Shown: positions 43,166 through 53,882, counted from the first letter of the stretch. The stretch is 64,000 bases of DNA from Arthrobacter sp. Hiyo8 (GCA_001549895.1 AP014719.1:3782001-3846000), one strand, 5' to 3'. Notes: a model not told the origin generated them from the sequence alone. A program made the numbers and translations.

Positions 43166-43333
43166 ATGGCGGCTATGAAACCACGTACTGGCGACGGCCC
43201 TATGGAAGTAACCAAAGAGGGCCGCAGCCTGATCATGCGTGTGCCGCTCGAAGGCGGAGGACGGCTGGTGGTCGAGCTCAACGCAGCAGAGGCGGCGAAC
43301 CTCAAGGAATGCCTCGTAGGCGTTACCGAATAG
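43166..43333 (+). CDS. DUF3117 protein
   Basis: 55-residue conserved actinobacterial protein (MAAMKPRTGDGPMEVTKEGR, then LEGGGRLVVELNAAEAANLK). ATG 43166 is set by GGAGGGG nine bases ahead; the longer frame from 43139 adds residues not seen in the family. M. tuberculosis Rv1211 is the syntenic relative. Function unknown. A good terminator follows. Confidence 0.93.
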   Translation: MAAMKPRTGDGPMEVTKEGRSLIMRVPLEGGGRLVVELNAAEAANLKECLVGVTE

Positions 43334-43342
43334 ATTCACTGG

Positions 43343-43377
43343 GCAGGGCCCCGGCAGAAGAGCCGGCGCCCTGCTTT
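43343..43377 (+). terminator. Rho-independent terminator after DUF3117
   Basis: GCAGGGC (43343-43349) pairs with GCCCTGC (43368-43374) and an inner CCGGC with GCCGG; TTT follows. Position 10 bases after the stop. Confidence 0.85.
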
Positions 43378-43409
43378 CATGTTTAAGCCTGAAGGCGAAC
43401 GAGGGCCAG

Positions 43410-44041
43410 CTACTTCTTGACCGCTACCAGCAATCCGTCTCCCGTGGGAAGCATCGCTGACGAGAGCCGTTCGTCGTCGCGGATGGCCTTGCCGATCTGG
43501 CGCAACACCACGGTGGTGCTGTCCCTGGCAGCCGGGTTGGAAACTTTGTCCTTGTCCAGCGCGTCATTGATGACCAATGTTCCGCCCGACTTGAGCAATC
43601 GGATGGCTTGCTGAACGTAACCGGGAAAGTTCGGTTTGTCGGCGTCGATGAACACGAGGTCGTATGCGGAGTCGGTGAGGCGCGGCAAAACGTCGGCCGC
43701 ACGGCCGGAGATCGTCCGGGTGCGGTTCGCCGGACTGCCGGATTCCAGGAAGGCCTCGCGGGCGGCCTTGAGGTGCTCGACGTCGACGTCGATAGTGGTC
43801 AGGACGGCCTGCGGGCTGAGGCCGCGCAGCAGGCACACGCCGGAGACCCCTGCCCGGAGCCGACCTCCACAACCGTCTGTGCCTTCGACGCCGCGGCCAG
43901 GACTGTCAGGACGGCGCCAACGCCGGGGCTGACGGGAGTAACGCCCAGCTCGAAGGAGCGTTCACGGGCGCGAAGCAACACGTCGTCCTCGGCAGGCAGA
44001 TCTTCTGCATAGGACCAGCTGGTTGACTTGTCGGCACTCAT
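43410..44041 (-). CDS. O-methyltransferase (class I, Rv1220c type)
   Basis: AdoMet-dependent catechol-O-methyltransferase-like family. Motif I VVEVGSGAGVSGVCLLRGL is restored by adding one G near 43854; later motifs are TTIDVDVEHLKAAREAFLES, DLVFIDADKPNFPGYV and GGTLVINDALDKDKV (metal Asp residues). 210 residues. Divergent from sigE in the same arrangement as Rv1220c and Rv1221. Substrate unknown. Confidence 0.92.
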
Positions 44042-44299
44042 GGGGGTTCGCTTTCCAGGCAGAGGGGTATTCCTTCCAGACTACTGGCTACGGGCCGCCC
44101 AGCCCGGATGCCTGCGGCCCGCAATTCTGTGTCTCTCCGGCTTCCTCCGGATGATGTTCGCTCTGCGGGAAAAGCCTGCCTGCGATCAGCAAAATCTCAG
44201 GCAACACTGGGATGATGTATATCCAGCCATCCAAGTGAGGGCCGGCAACGAACTCCTGAGTGACCGGCAGGATGACAAACAGTTTGAGGGGAGCGGACG

Positions 44300-44943
44300 A
44301 TGCGGGCATCAAGTGCTGCGCCAGTCCAGGCAACGGCAGCAGTCCTGGGTTCCACCGACACGGCCCCGCCAGCCGAAGAATGGGTCAGGCCAAGCTGGGA
44401 AGAAGTGGTGGAGAACCACTCCGCCAAGGTCTTCCGCCTTGCCTACCGGCTCACCGGAAACAAGTTCGACGCCGAGGACCTCACCCAGGAAGTCTTCGTC
44501 AGGGTCTTCCGTTCGCTCGAAAACTTCAAGCCAGGCACACTCGACGGCTGGCTGCACCGGATCACCACCAATCTCTTCCTCGACCAGGCCCGTCGGAAAA
44601 GCCGTATCCGATTCGATGCCCTGGCCGAAGACGCCGAATCCCGGCTGCCTGGACATGAACCCGGTCCCGAGCAGAGCTTCGAGTTGAACAACCTCGATCT
44701 CGACGTCCAGCGCGCCCTGGAAGAACTGCCCCGGACTTTCGCGCCGCCGTCGTGCTTTGCGATCTTGAAGGCCTCTCCTACGACGAAGTTGCCGAGGCGC
44801 TCGGCGTGAAGCTGGGAACCGTCAGGTCCCGCATCCACCGCGGCCGGACAATGCTCCGCGAAAAACTGGCGCACCGGGATCCGCGTCCGGTCCAGGCCCG
44901 CAAGCCGCGCCTTAAGATGCCGCGCATCGCCGGCCTCCTTTAG
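44300..44943 (+). CDS. sigE: ECF sigma factor SigE
   Basis: Extracytoplasmic-function sigma factor for envelope stress. Region 2 is [56 protein letters not shown]; region 4 is [20 protein letters not shown] with [16 protein letters not shown] lost C near 44734 ([14 protein letters not shown]) sits in the inter-domain linker. In this neighbourhood the mycobacterial counterpart is SigE. The following gene is its anti-sigma factor. A 258-base divergent region precedes it. Confidence 0.93.
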
Positions 44944-44949
44944 TCGCCG

Positions 44950-45860
44950 ATGGGTCTGCTGAAAGGACGACGCGGTGGTTTGACTCGGGGAAATATCCGG
45001 CACAGCCGAGCCCCCGGCCACCTGCAGCAATGCTCTGAATGCCACGCCGCTGTCCTGCGGGAACGCCAGTACCTCGAACGGCTTCGCCGTGCCGCCGTTC
45101 CCGAGGCGAGCCAGGACTTCACCAACAGGCTGATCGAGCACACCCAGCGGTTGGCGCAATCCGATGTCGACGAGCGCCCGGCGCCCCAGCGAAGCGTATG
45201 GCACGGGATCCGGCTCGCCAGCGCCGCGGCCGGCGGGCTCGCCGTCAGCGCAGGAATCCTGGCGGTTGCGGCCTACGCGCTTGGCGGCGAAGTTGCGCCC
45301 CAGGCGTCCGACCGTGGCGAGCAGGAAGTCCGGACCCTGGTCAGTTCCACCGTGCCCGGAAACGCCGCAGAGCAACTCCCCGTGACGGGTTCGCAGTTGA
45401 GCCTGCCCGTCGGCGTTGCCGGGACGGTGAACCTGAGCGAGCAGAAATTGTCCGAACTGCGGAGGGACGGCTGGGCATGTCCCGAAATGGCAAGCATGGG
45501 TTACCACGTGGTTTCCGCCCGGGCCCTGATGCAGGACGGGCACCCTGCCGTTGAGCTGCACCTCAGTGACGGTGACCACCACGCCACGCTGGTGGAGCAG
45601 CACTTGGAGGGCAGCGGCGCTTCGGGGACCCAATTGTCCATTACCCAGGGGGCCCGTGGCAGGCCGTCTACTCCTCGCCGGTGGCAGTGCTGCGTTATTC
45701 CTCCGACATGCCTGCCAGCCAGGCCGCCGGAGCCGTTCCGGAGCTCGTGAAAGCGGGCGACTCGCTGGTGGTTTCCCGGCCCGCCGAAAACAGCACAGAG
45801 ACCTGGAACGATCGGCTGCAACGGGGACTCCATACCCTGGCGGGCCTCGCAGGTTTCTGA
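44950..45860 (+). CDS. rseA: Zinc-finger anti-sigma factor (RseA type)
   Basis: Membrane anti-sigma factor that would hold SigE inactive. The ZAS motif HxxxCxxC is HLQQCSEC near residue 25. A single membrane segment (ASAAAGGLAVSAGILAVAAY) leads into an extracytoplasmic domain. In print the end is wrong; a G added near 45649 gives GGPWQAVYSSPVAVLRYSSD and a stop at 45860. The N-terminus is poorly conserved: ATG 44950 is the first start, but an upstream shift cannot be excluded because the first zinc-finger His region is short. Gap to sigE is 6 bases. Confidence 0.85.
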
Positions 45861-45891
45861 GCGGACCAACGGACAGGGTAATCTTCGATAC

Positions 45892-46275
45892 GTGTTTGGA
45901 ATCAATGGCTCGGAGTTTCTCATCCTGCTGATCATCGGCGTCATCGTGATCGGCCCCAGCCGTTTGCCTGAATACACGCGGAAGCTGACGAATCTGGTCA
46001 AGGAGCTGCGGCGCATGGCGTCCGGCGCGCGTGAGCAGATCAAGGAAGAAGTCGGCATCGACATAGATGAAGTCGACTGGAAGAAGTATGACCCGCGCCA
46101 GTACGATCCGCGCCGGATCATCAAGGAAGCGCTGCTCGACGACGACACGAAGCCCGTCAGCGACGGTGCGCCTGTCGCTGTGGCAGCCGTGGACACTCCG
46201 ACGAAAGCTCCCGAACGGGTTGTCGAACGGCTTTCCGTCGGTGAAAAAGCGCCCTTCGACGCTGAAGCCACCTAA
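45892..46275 (+). CDS. tatB: Sec-independent protein translocase subunit TatB
   Basis: 127 residues, intact, GTG start. VFGINGSEFLILLIIGVIVI is the single membrane helix, followed by GPSRLPEYTRKLTNLVKEL, the amphipathic helix of TatB. The C-terminal tail is acidic and variable. As in M. tuberculosis (Rv1224) it follows sigE and its anti-sigma factor, but no htrA-type protease gene stands between. Confidence 0.93.
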   Translation: MFGINGSEFLILLIIGVIVIGPSRLPEYTRKLTNLVKELRRMASGAREQIKEEVGIDIDEVDWKKYDPRQYDPRRIIKEALLDDDTKPVSDGAPVAVAAVDTPTKAPERVVERLSVGEKAPFDAEAT

Positions 46276-46280
46276 GAAGG

Positions 46281-47408
46281 CTATTTCGGCTGGATCCCGA
46301 GGGACATTCCGGCCAGGCCGCGGGGCTTGGCATTGAGCTTTCCCGCGATGGCCTGAAGTGCCTGTGCAGCGGCCGTCTCCGGAGCCGTCAGCACCACGGG
46401 GCGGCCAGCGTCGCCGCCTTCGCGCAGACGGATGTCCAAGGGGATCTGTCCCAAAAGCGGAACGTCGGACCCGACGGCGGCGCTCAGCCGCTCAGCCAGC
46501 ACCCGCCCGCCGCCGCTTCCGAACAATTCCATCCTGCCGCCGTCGGGCATCTCCAGGAAGGACATGTTCTCCACGACGCCGGCAAGCTTCTGGCCCGTCT
46601 GCGTTGCGATGGTTCCGGCCCGCTCGGCAACGTCGGCTGCCGCGGCCTGCGGGGTGGTCACCACGAGGATTTCGGCGTTGGGAAGCAACTGTGCCACCGA
46701 GATCGCGATGTCGCCCGTGCCCGGTGGAAGGTCCAGGAACAAGGCATCCAGATCGCCGAAATAGACATCCGTGAGGAATTGCTCCAGGGCGCGGTGCAGC
46801 ATGGGCCCCCGCCAGGCCACCGCTTTGTTCCCGGAAACGAACATGCCAATGGAGATCACCTTCACGCCGAAGGCCACGGGCGGGAGGATCATGTCGTCCA
46901 CCCGGGTGGGCTGCTGCGTGATTCCCATGAGCGCCGGAACGGAGAAGCCGTGGACATCGGCGTCGACGATTCCCACGCGCAGCCCCTGCGCTGCAAGGGC
47001 GCACGCAAGGTTGACCGTCACGGAGGACTTGCCTACACCGCCCTTGCCGCTGGCCACGGCGAAGACCTTCGTCAGGGAACCCGGCTCGTTGAAAGGTATT
47101 CCGCGTTGCCCGCCTGCGCCTCGCAACTGTTCCTTGAGGGCATCGCGTTGCGCTTGTGTCATGACCTTGAGCTCGACATCGACGGCGGTCACGCCGGGAA
47201 CCCGCGTCAGGGCGGCGGTGGCGTCGGCCGTTATGGTTTCCCGCAGCGGGCAGCCGGCGATGGTCAGCAGCACCGCAACCCGGACGGTTCCGTCCGGACT
47301 GGCCTCTACCGAATCCAGCATCCCCAATTCCGTGATGGGCCGGCGGAGTTCGGGATCGATGACGGTTGCCAAGGCAGCGTTGAGGGCCTCGACGGATGGT
47401 GTGCTCAT
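46281..47408 (-). CDS. mrp: Mrp/NBP35-family iron-sulfur carrier ATPase
   Basis: 375 residues, frame intact. The N-terminal MIP18-like domain (ALNAALATVIDPELRRPITE) precedes a P-loop ATPase with the deviant Walker A SGKGGVGKSSVTVNLA and DLPPGTGDIAISVAQLL. It carries Fe-S clusters to client proteins. The typical CxxC pair at the C-terminus of NBP35 is not visible, as in many actinobacterial Mrp proteins. Convergent with tatB; only five bases separate the stops. Confidence 0.93.
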   Translation of the reverse strand: MSTPSVEALNAALATVIDPELRRPITELGMLDSVEASPDGTVRVAVLLTIAGCPLRETITADATAALTRVPGVTAVDVELKVMTQAQRDALKEQLRGAGGQRGIPFNEPGSLTKVFAVASGKGGVGKSSVTVNLACALAAQGLRVGIVDADVHGFSVPALMGITQQPTRVDDMILPPVAFGVKVISIGMFVSGNKAVAWRGPMLHRALEQFLTDVYFGDLDALFLDLPPGTGDIAISVAQLLPNAEILVVTTPQAAAADVAERAGTIATQTGQKLAGVVENMSFLEMPDGGRMELFGSGGGRVLAERLSAAVGSDVPLLGQIPLDIRLREGGDAGRPVVLTAPETAAAQALQAIAGKLNAKPRGLAGMSLGIQPK

Positions 47409-47419
47409 GGGGTGGGTGT

Positions 47420-48118
47420 TCAGCTTTCGGGCTGGGCGGGGGACCCGGGTTCCGCGTTGGCGACGTGCCGACGGACGAGAGGTCGGGTTCGGATTGGCTG
47501 GCGCTGGAATGCGCCGGATGGATCTTGGGGATCTGCTGGGTGGGAGGATTGCGCTGTTTGTTGCGCTTGTCCTTGATTTTGTCCTTGGCTTTCTCGCCGT
47601 TGTTGGAGCCGCCGGAATTGTTCGGCCCCAACTCTTCCTGCGCTTCGAGCAGATCCGACAGCAGCGAGCGGAGTTCGGCGCGCACGTAATCCCTGGTTGC
47701 GACCTCGCGCAGGGCGATGCGGAGAGCCGCGACCTCACGGGTCAAGTATTCGGTGTCAGCCAGATTGCGCTCGTCACGGCCCGGTCCTGCTCGATTGTCA
47801 CGCGGTCTCTGTCGTCCTGGCGGTTCTGGGCCAACAGGATCAGGGGCGCGGCGTAGGAGGCCTGTGTGGAGAAGAAGAGATTGAGGAGGATGAACGGGTA
47901 GGGATCCACTGGAAGCCGAACAAGCCAATAACGTTGAACGCGATCCAGACGATCACGAAGATCGTCATGTAGAACAGGAAATTCGCCGTACCCATGTAAC
48001 GGGCGAAGCGTTCGGCAAACCGGCCGAAGGCATCGGGATCGCTGCCGAAATTCGGCAGCATGCGGGAACGCAGCTCGAGCGGGGTGTCCAATCCTCCGCT
48101 GGTGGGCTTCTCAGCCAA
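47420..48118 (-). CDS. DUF1003 membrane protein
   Basis: About 233 residues. FAERFARYMGTANFLFYMTI, VIVWIAFNVIGLFGF and DPYPFILLNLLFSTQASYAA (two membrane segments) are the DUF1003 signature; a charged helix (LTREVAALRIALREVATRDY) and a disordered Asn/Pro/Ser tail follow. It starts with a TTG that overlaps the preceding stop. Lost bases near 47908, 47783 and 47462; the corrected tail ends PGSPAQPES. It may associate with the MgtE-like protein encoded upstream. Confidence 0.88.
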
Positions 48119-49392
48119 TTCGGCCTCCTAGTTTCCTGATCGGGGCTCCGTCTTCGTGGGTTCGCCAGTCGTCCGGGAGCAAATGGTCTAGGAGGTCATC
48201 AACAGTCACCGCCCCTACGAGGCGGCCGGCGCTATTCACGACCGGGAGGGAGTTGAGGTTGTAGGAGGCCATGGTGTGGCTGACCTCGCTGACGCTGGCG
48301 TGATCGGAAACCGGCTCCAGGTTCTTGTCCACGATGCTGCCCAGCTGTTCGGGCGGGGCGCTGCGGAGCAATTGCTGGATATGCACGACGCCGAGGAATC
48401 GTCCCGTCGGTGTCTCCAACGGCGGGCGGCAAATGAAGATGGCCGAGGCCAGGGCGGGGAGAGCTCCTCGCTGCGCACATGGGCAAGTGCCTCGGCCACC
48501 GTGGCTTCCGGTGGAAGGATGACGGGAACCGGGTCATGAGGCCGCCGGCGGTGTCCTCGTCATACTGCAGGAGCCTGCGGACATCGTCAGCCTCGTCGGG
48601 CTCCATCAGGAGCAGTAGTTCCTCGGCCTTCGCGGAAGGCAGGTCAGCCAACAGGTCTGCGGCGTCGTCCGGGTCCATTTCTTCCAGGACGTCGGCTGCG
48701 CGTTCGTTGTCCAAAGCGGACAACAGCGTGACCTGGTCTTCTTCCGGCAACTCCTGGAGCACATCGGCGAGGCGTTCGTCCTGCAGCTCGCTGGCCACTT
48801 CGATCCGTCGTTTGTCCGACATCTCCTGGAGTGCGTCGGCGAAGTCGGCCGGCTTGAGGTCCTCGTGCGTGGCGACGAAGTGGCTTGCACCTTGGGGATC
48901 GTTCTCGGAGCCCTGCAGCGTGTCCGCCCAGTCCACCAGGAGGGTATGGCCGCGGCGCAACCCCCGGAGCCTGGACGTAGACGTGCCGCGTCGAATGAAA
49001 AGCTTGGAGACGAGCCAGTCACCGTTGCGCTGCTGGTCCATGGCGATGTCTTCGATGATGGCGTCGCCGCTGCCGTCCTTGAGGGTCACCTTGCGGTCAA
49101 AGAGCTCGCCGACCACCAGTTGCTCGGCACCGCGTTGCTGGAAGCGCCGCAGGTTGACCAGTCCGGTACAGATGATCTGGCTCTGGTCCATGGACGTCAG
49201 CCTGGTCATGGGAACGAAGACGCGCTTCTTGCCCGGAACTTCGACGACGATACCCACTGCGTGCGGGGCCCCGCGCAAGCCGCGCGAGAGCACCACGACG
49301 TCGCGCAGCCGGCCCAGGCGATCGCCGAGGGGGTCGAAAACGTCGAGGCCGAGCAAGCGCGCAACAAAGATGCGTGAAGGATTTGTGCTCAC
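48111..49392 (-). CDS. MgtE-N / CBS-domain protein
   Basis: About 427 residues. An N-terminal PRC-like beta domain (GLDVFDPLGDRLGRLRDVVV) is followed by the MgtE intracellular N domain (DFADALQEMSDKRRIEVASE, RAADVLEEMDPDDAADLLAD) and two CBS domains (PVPVILPPEATVAEALAHVR; NLEPVSDHASVSEVSHTMAS). The magnesium channel membrane domain is absent, so this is a cytoplasmic sensor-like protein rather than a transporter. Breaks near 48531 and 48454. GTG start. It overlaps DUF1003 by eight bases. Order agrees with Rv1231c-Rv1232c. Confidence 0.87.
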
Positions 49393-49468
49393 CCTTACAG
49401 GCTACCGAGTCTGCTCTCTTTTAGCTGAATTTCAGCCGGTTCACATGTGTATGGGACAGAATGGGGGT

Positions 49469-50295
49469 ATGGCGAACATTTTCGGTGCCCCTAAGGCCAC
49501 GGAGGAATCCCGCAGCGTCCCTAAAGGCGACACCGTGGGCTCTTACACTTCCTATCTCGATGCCCAGAAGGCGGTGGATTATCTTGCCGACCAGCAGTTC
49601 CCCGTCCAGCATGTCTCCATTGTCGGAAACGACCTCAAAATGGTGGAGCGGGTTACGGGACGGCTCAGTTACCCCAGGGTCGCCTTGTCCGGAGCCCTGA
49701 GCGGCATGTGGTTCGGCCTGTTCGTGGGCGTCATGCTTTCGTTCTTCACCCCGGCCGGTGGCCCCTTCTCGATTGTGACGTCGGTCCTCATGGGTGCTGC
49801 ATTCTTCATGCTCTTTGGGATCGTCACCTACGCAGCACAGCGCGGGAAGCGGGACTTCACCTCCACCAGCCAGGTAGTGGCGACGAACTATGACGTCATT
49901 GTCGCCTTGGAGGCATCCCACGAAGCCCGCCGTCTCCTTCACCAGTTGCCGATGAATCCTTCCGAGGCAGCCTTCGGGCGGCCGCCGCAGGCCTACACGC
50001 CGCAGGACTACCGGAACCCGCCGGCGCATCCCGGTGCACCGCAGGGTCCGGCCCGGAGCGCCCGGCGTCTTGGCAGGATCCGTATGGCCAGCGTGGACCG
50101 GAAGCCGGACAGGCAACCGCCGGCGAGCCCGCCCAGCCTGCTGCGGACGCCGCGGCCCCGGCTGCGGCCGCGCGGCCGACCGCCGGCGTGCGCTACCCGG
50201 ACCTTCCCGACGGCCGTCCGCAATACGGCGTGCGGGTGAACGAACCAGGAAACGGCGAGCAGACCGGAAATGGTGAGGATCAGGCGAAGCAGTAG
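49469..50295 (+). CDS. General stress protein (GSP17M-like) with Pro/Ala-rich tail
   Basis: About 275 residues. The N-terminal region (VGSYTSYLDAQKAVDYLADQ, QHVSIVGNDLKMVERVTGRL) and two membrane segments (ALSGMWFGLFVGVMLSFF; MGAAFFMLFGIVTYAA) match a family linked to B. subtilis general stress protein 17M. The C-terminus is disordered, Pro/Ala-rich, read correctly only after adding a C near 50057 (APERPASWQDPYGQRGPEAG), ending NGEDQAKQ at 50295. Starts at 49445 and 49451 are possible; no clear ribosome site decides. The stop touches that of the convergent E1-like gene. Confidence 0.8.
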
Positions 50296-51378
50296 TTATT
50301 GCGGGGCCTCACAGCTGCAATCTGGAAGGCGTGCGAGCTTCCGGACGCGCCAGTCCAAGGTGAATAGGTCGAGTTCCCGTACCTGCCCAGACAAGGCAAG
50401 CGGCAACCCGAGCAGGATCTTCATAGCCTCCCACGCCGCCAGATTCGCCACCAAGCCCGAAATAGCTGCGATGCTCCCCCCGCTCCTCGTTCGTCCTTTG
50501 AGCGGGAGGAAGTCGGCGCGGTTGTGATCATTCATGGTCTGTGAACGGATGCACTGCCAGCACACTGTCTGACCGGGGATGATGCTGGTGCCGGGCACGC
50601 CCAGGTTCCCGCCATACGCCCCACCAACGATGTGGGGAACGCGCGCTTCCGTCGCGGCTTCAGCGATGATATCTGAGAGGACGACGACGTCCGGCTCATC
50701 GGCGCATCCGACCACCAGGCTGGCATCCCTTAACGCCGATTCGAGATCTGCTGCGGCTACCACTCGGCGACGGTTCGCCGTGACCTGAAGGTTCTCGTCG
50801 ATCGACGTGAACCGTTCGGCGGCGACGTCCACCTTAGCCAAGCCCAGGTCGCCAGGCTGAAATAGGATCTGCCGGTTCAAATTTGTGAGTTCTACAATGT
50901 CCGGATCGAAAATCTCAATTCTGCCGATGCCTGCCGCGACGAGGGATTGCAGTAGCCAGGTCCCGGTTCCGCCGACTCCAACGACCACCACTTTTGAAGT
51001 GCGGAGTTTCTCCTGCAGTTGAGTTGGCGAGTTAGTAAGGGAAAACGTGGATGCGAACTCCTGGAACAGCCTCTCTTGACGTTCGAACTTGTTTGCGCTC
51101 GGGTGCTCCGGCTGCGGGTACGTATCAAAGAGGCGCTCAGTTTCCATGATGGCCAGGACGTTTTCAAGCGATTTGCAACTGAACCCGGCACTTCCCTCGA
51201 GGATTGATTCGATCCTTTCGATGGAATTCGACCCGTCAAGCAAGGGGATCAACTCGATCACAAACGGGGATACGTCGAATTCAAGGACCCTGAGTTCCAT
51301 GGTGCAAATGAACTGCATTCGACAATCGCGGTTGAATACGAGCACGCTGTCCCGCAGTCTCAACGGGCGGCAGCCCAT
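50296..51378 (-). CDS. E1-like (ThiF/MoeB) adenylating enzyme with N-terminal RiPP-recognition domain
   Basis: 360 residues, intact. Residues 1-90 (RPLRLRDSVLVFNRDCRMQF, LRVLEFDVSPFVIELIPLLD) look like a PqqD-like RRE that binds leader peptides. Residues 128-350 are the E1 fold: GVGGTGTW (134-141) for ATP, DIVELTNLNRQ (160-170) with the Asn-Arg-Gln signature, then CWQC (273-276) and CSC (354-356) as probable zinc ligands; the second pair is CxC instead of CxxC. GGAGG seven bases before ATG 51378 fixes the start. By analogy with MccB and PaaA it would activate a peptide carboxyl group with ATP. It is the last gene of the putative RiPP operon; 23 bases follow the permease stop. Confidence 0.82.
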   Translation of the reverse strand: MGCRPLRLRDSVLVFNRDCRMQFICTMELRVLEFDVSPFVIELIPLLDGSNSIERIESILEGSAGFSCKSLENVLAIMETERLFDTYPQPEHPSANKFERQERLFQEFASTFSLTNSPTQLQEKLRTSKVVVVGVGGTGTWLLQSLVAAGIGRIEIFDPDIVELTNLNRQILFQPGDLGLAKVDVAAERFTSIDENLQVTANRRRVVAAADLESALRDASLVVGCADEPDVVVLSDIIAEAATEARVPHIVGGAYGGNLGVPGTSIIPGQTVCWQCIRSQTMNDHNRADFLPLKGRTRSGGSIAAISGLVANLAAWEAMKILLGLPLALSGQVRELDLFTLDWRVRKLARLPDCSCEAPQ

Positions 51379-51401
51379 CTTCGCTCCTCCTCTATCGGCC
51401 A

Positions 51402-53882
51402 TCACTCGGCCCTCAGGGCCGCTGCGGGCTCTATTCGAGCCGCCCTGCGGCTCGGTCCTATCGCCGCCAAGCACAATGCAGTCAAGGTGACAATTGCGAT
51501 TCCACTGAATGCCAGGACGGAAACAGTCGTGCTCAGCGTCACTCCGAGTGCCCGGCGACAAGCCGGGTTAGTACCCACCCAGCCAACTGACCAACGAGAA
51601 GTCCCGAAGCAAGCGCCGCAATTCCGATCAAGATCGCGTCAACCGCAACGAGCCTCGTTATGTCGCCCCGGGTGGCACCAATCGCGCGCAACATCCCGAA
51701 CTCTTTCTCCCGACGAGCGACGCCGACTGAGAACAGGCCGGCCGCGCCGACTGCGCCGAGACTGAGCGCAAGCACAACGATGCCGAAGGCGGCTCCGGCG
51801 TAGGAGCCGAGCTCTGATTCTGCGCGCTCTTTCATTTTTGCGGCCGTGATCACCGAGACGCCAGGGATGTCGGCAACTGAATCAGCGATCGTGTCCCGGA
51901 GCGCTGTGACGTCGACACCCGGCCTCGCTTCTACATTCCAGCCGTTGGATCCGGTAATTCCGAGCTCGGCTGCCGCGTCGCGACTCATCACCACCTGATT
52001 CCCTGTTGCCAAGGACGCATACGTCCCGACGATGCGAAGCGAGAGGGTCTTGCCTGCCCGACTTAATCTGACGTAGTCGCCCAAGGAAATATCGCGGCTG
52101 GCGGCGAGAGCTTCAGGAATGATGACCGCGCCTCCCTTTTCCAGGGCGGCTGGTGCAGATCCGTCACTTCCGTGGCGCCATGGAAGCTGAGCAGTGGCGA
52201 AGTAGCTCTTTGGATCGACAGCAAGGATTGCAACCTGGCTCGTGGTGCCTTGGAACTGCAATGCCGCGTGATCCCAAACTGTGTCCGAAACCCGGTTGAT
52301 CATTTGAATTGACGCCAGACGTTCGTCTAATTTCTCAACGATGGGCGTCGTGGACGATATTTGAATGTCGGCCCCGAATTGACGGCCAATCTGGTCCATC
52401 ATGGCGCTCCGTACGGAGCCGACCCGATGACAAGGGCCGCACCCAGGCAGACGACAATCCCCATGATGGCCGTCGTGGAGTCGAGCGATGCGTGTCTGCG
52501 CAGGCGCTGAGCCGCAGCCTTCCCTGTCCATCCTGCGAAGATCTGTAGCCTGGTGCATGCGATGAGAATTGACGGAGCGAGGAAGCCCGCGGCGGCCAGC
52601 GATAGGACGAAGCCAACGAGCTTGACGACGAGCGAGTCGAACCAGTAGCTGCCTGCTCCGAATATGAGGAGCATGATGCTGAGGGCGACGCGGAATCTGT
52701 TTGAAGACCTGCGCTCTGCGCCTTCAGGCGAGATAGCCGTAAGAGGGGCCTGGCGCAGCACGTTCATGATGGCCCGGGCCGCCCCGGCGCAGCCCGCGGC
52801 GACCCCGCTCAGGATGGCAAGCAGAACTTGCCAAAGTTCGACCGCCACGGTGGCTGGAGGTATGTTCCCCATCGACGATAGCCCTTGGTTGAGGATCCAG
52901 CTGACACCAAACCCGAGCCCAAGCCCGACCATCGAGCACGCGAACGCGAGCATCAGTGCCTCATAAAGGACGGCGGCCGCCAGCCAGGAACCGCGCGCGC
53001 CGACAGCGCGCATGACACCATAAGTCAGCCGGCGGGCATTCACGACTGACTGGAAGGCCGTCGCCGATAGGAGGATCGAGATGCCCAGTACGGTGCCGGA
53101 GGCGATCATCAAGATGAGTGAAACAACCGCGATGAGGGGACCGAGGGTCGAATTGAAGGCAGAAGTGTCTTGTACTTTGAACTGAGGAGGCAGGCTGGAC
53201 GAATACTCGCTCTGCCAGCGTTCAGCGGAGTTCCCGGCCGACAGCTGGATGTCAACCCTTGATACTTGGCCCTGCTCGTTGAATATCGTCTGGGCGTAGG
53301 ACAAATCGACAAAAATGTTGTCGTACGCCAACGGACCAAGAACCTTGCCATTGAACACCCCTACGACGCGCAGCTGCGTGGTAGCGTCGCTCGACGCGAC
53401 CACCAGGGAATCGCCTATGTCCACCCCTAAGCGCGAAGCCACATCAGACGGAACCAGTGCCTCAGGGTTGTTTACGGTAGGGAGCCCGCCCGAAGCTCAA
53501 GCCTCATGAGTTGAAGCTCAGTGTTGAACGTCGTGGGGTAACCCGTAACCGTCAGCGGGCGGCCTGTTCCAACGGTTCCCGCAGGCCGGACGCTCGAATT
53601 CCGTGCCAGAGTCGGGATCGGCGTCGCAACGCCAGGGAGATCCGCCACGGCCTTGACTGCGCTCTCCGGGACTGTGGTTCCGGGAATAGCAGGCACGACC
53701 GCGACGTCGCCTATGCCTGACAGCGAGCCGGCTCCTTGCGACAGCTGGTCGTTGATGCTCTTCGATGTGAGCAGGGTGCCGAAAATGAGCGCAACGCCGA
53801 AGACCAATGCAACCGCTGCGACTCCATATCGGGGAAAATCAAAGCGAAGTTGCCGCAAACCACGAGCGAACGCGCTCATCAT
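51402..53882 (-). CDS. MacB/FtsX-type ABC exporter permease with two FtsX domains
   Basis: About 827 residues. The start is MMSAFARGLRQLRFDFPRYG, then a membrane segment (VAAVALVFGVALIFGTLLTS), a large outer domain (NDQLSQGAGSLSGIGDVAVV), and FtsX cores with LIAVVSLILMIASGTVLGIS and ALVPSDVASRLGVDIGD. The second FtsX domain ends GVARREKEFGMLRAIGATRG and SGLLVGQLAGWVLTRLVA. Lost bases near 53482, 52418 and 51548; the corrected end is SRRAARIEPAAALRAE with stop 51402. It would export the peptide with the neighbouring ATPase. Starts at 53882 or 53879. Confidence 0.85.

Noticed and set aside
48111-49392. Magnesium transporter MgtE
   Set aside because: The membrane channel domain is missing, so transport cannot be claimed.
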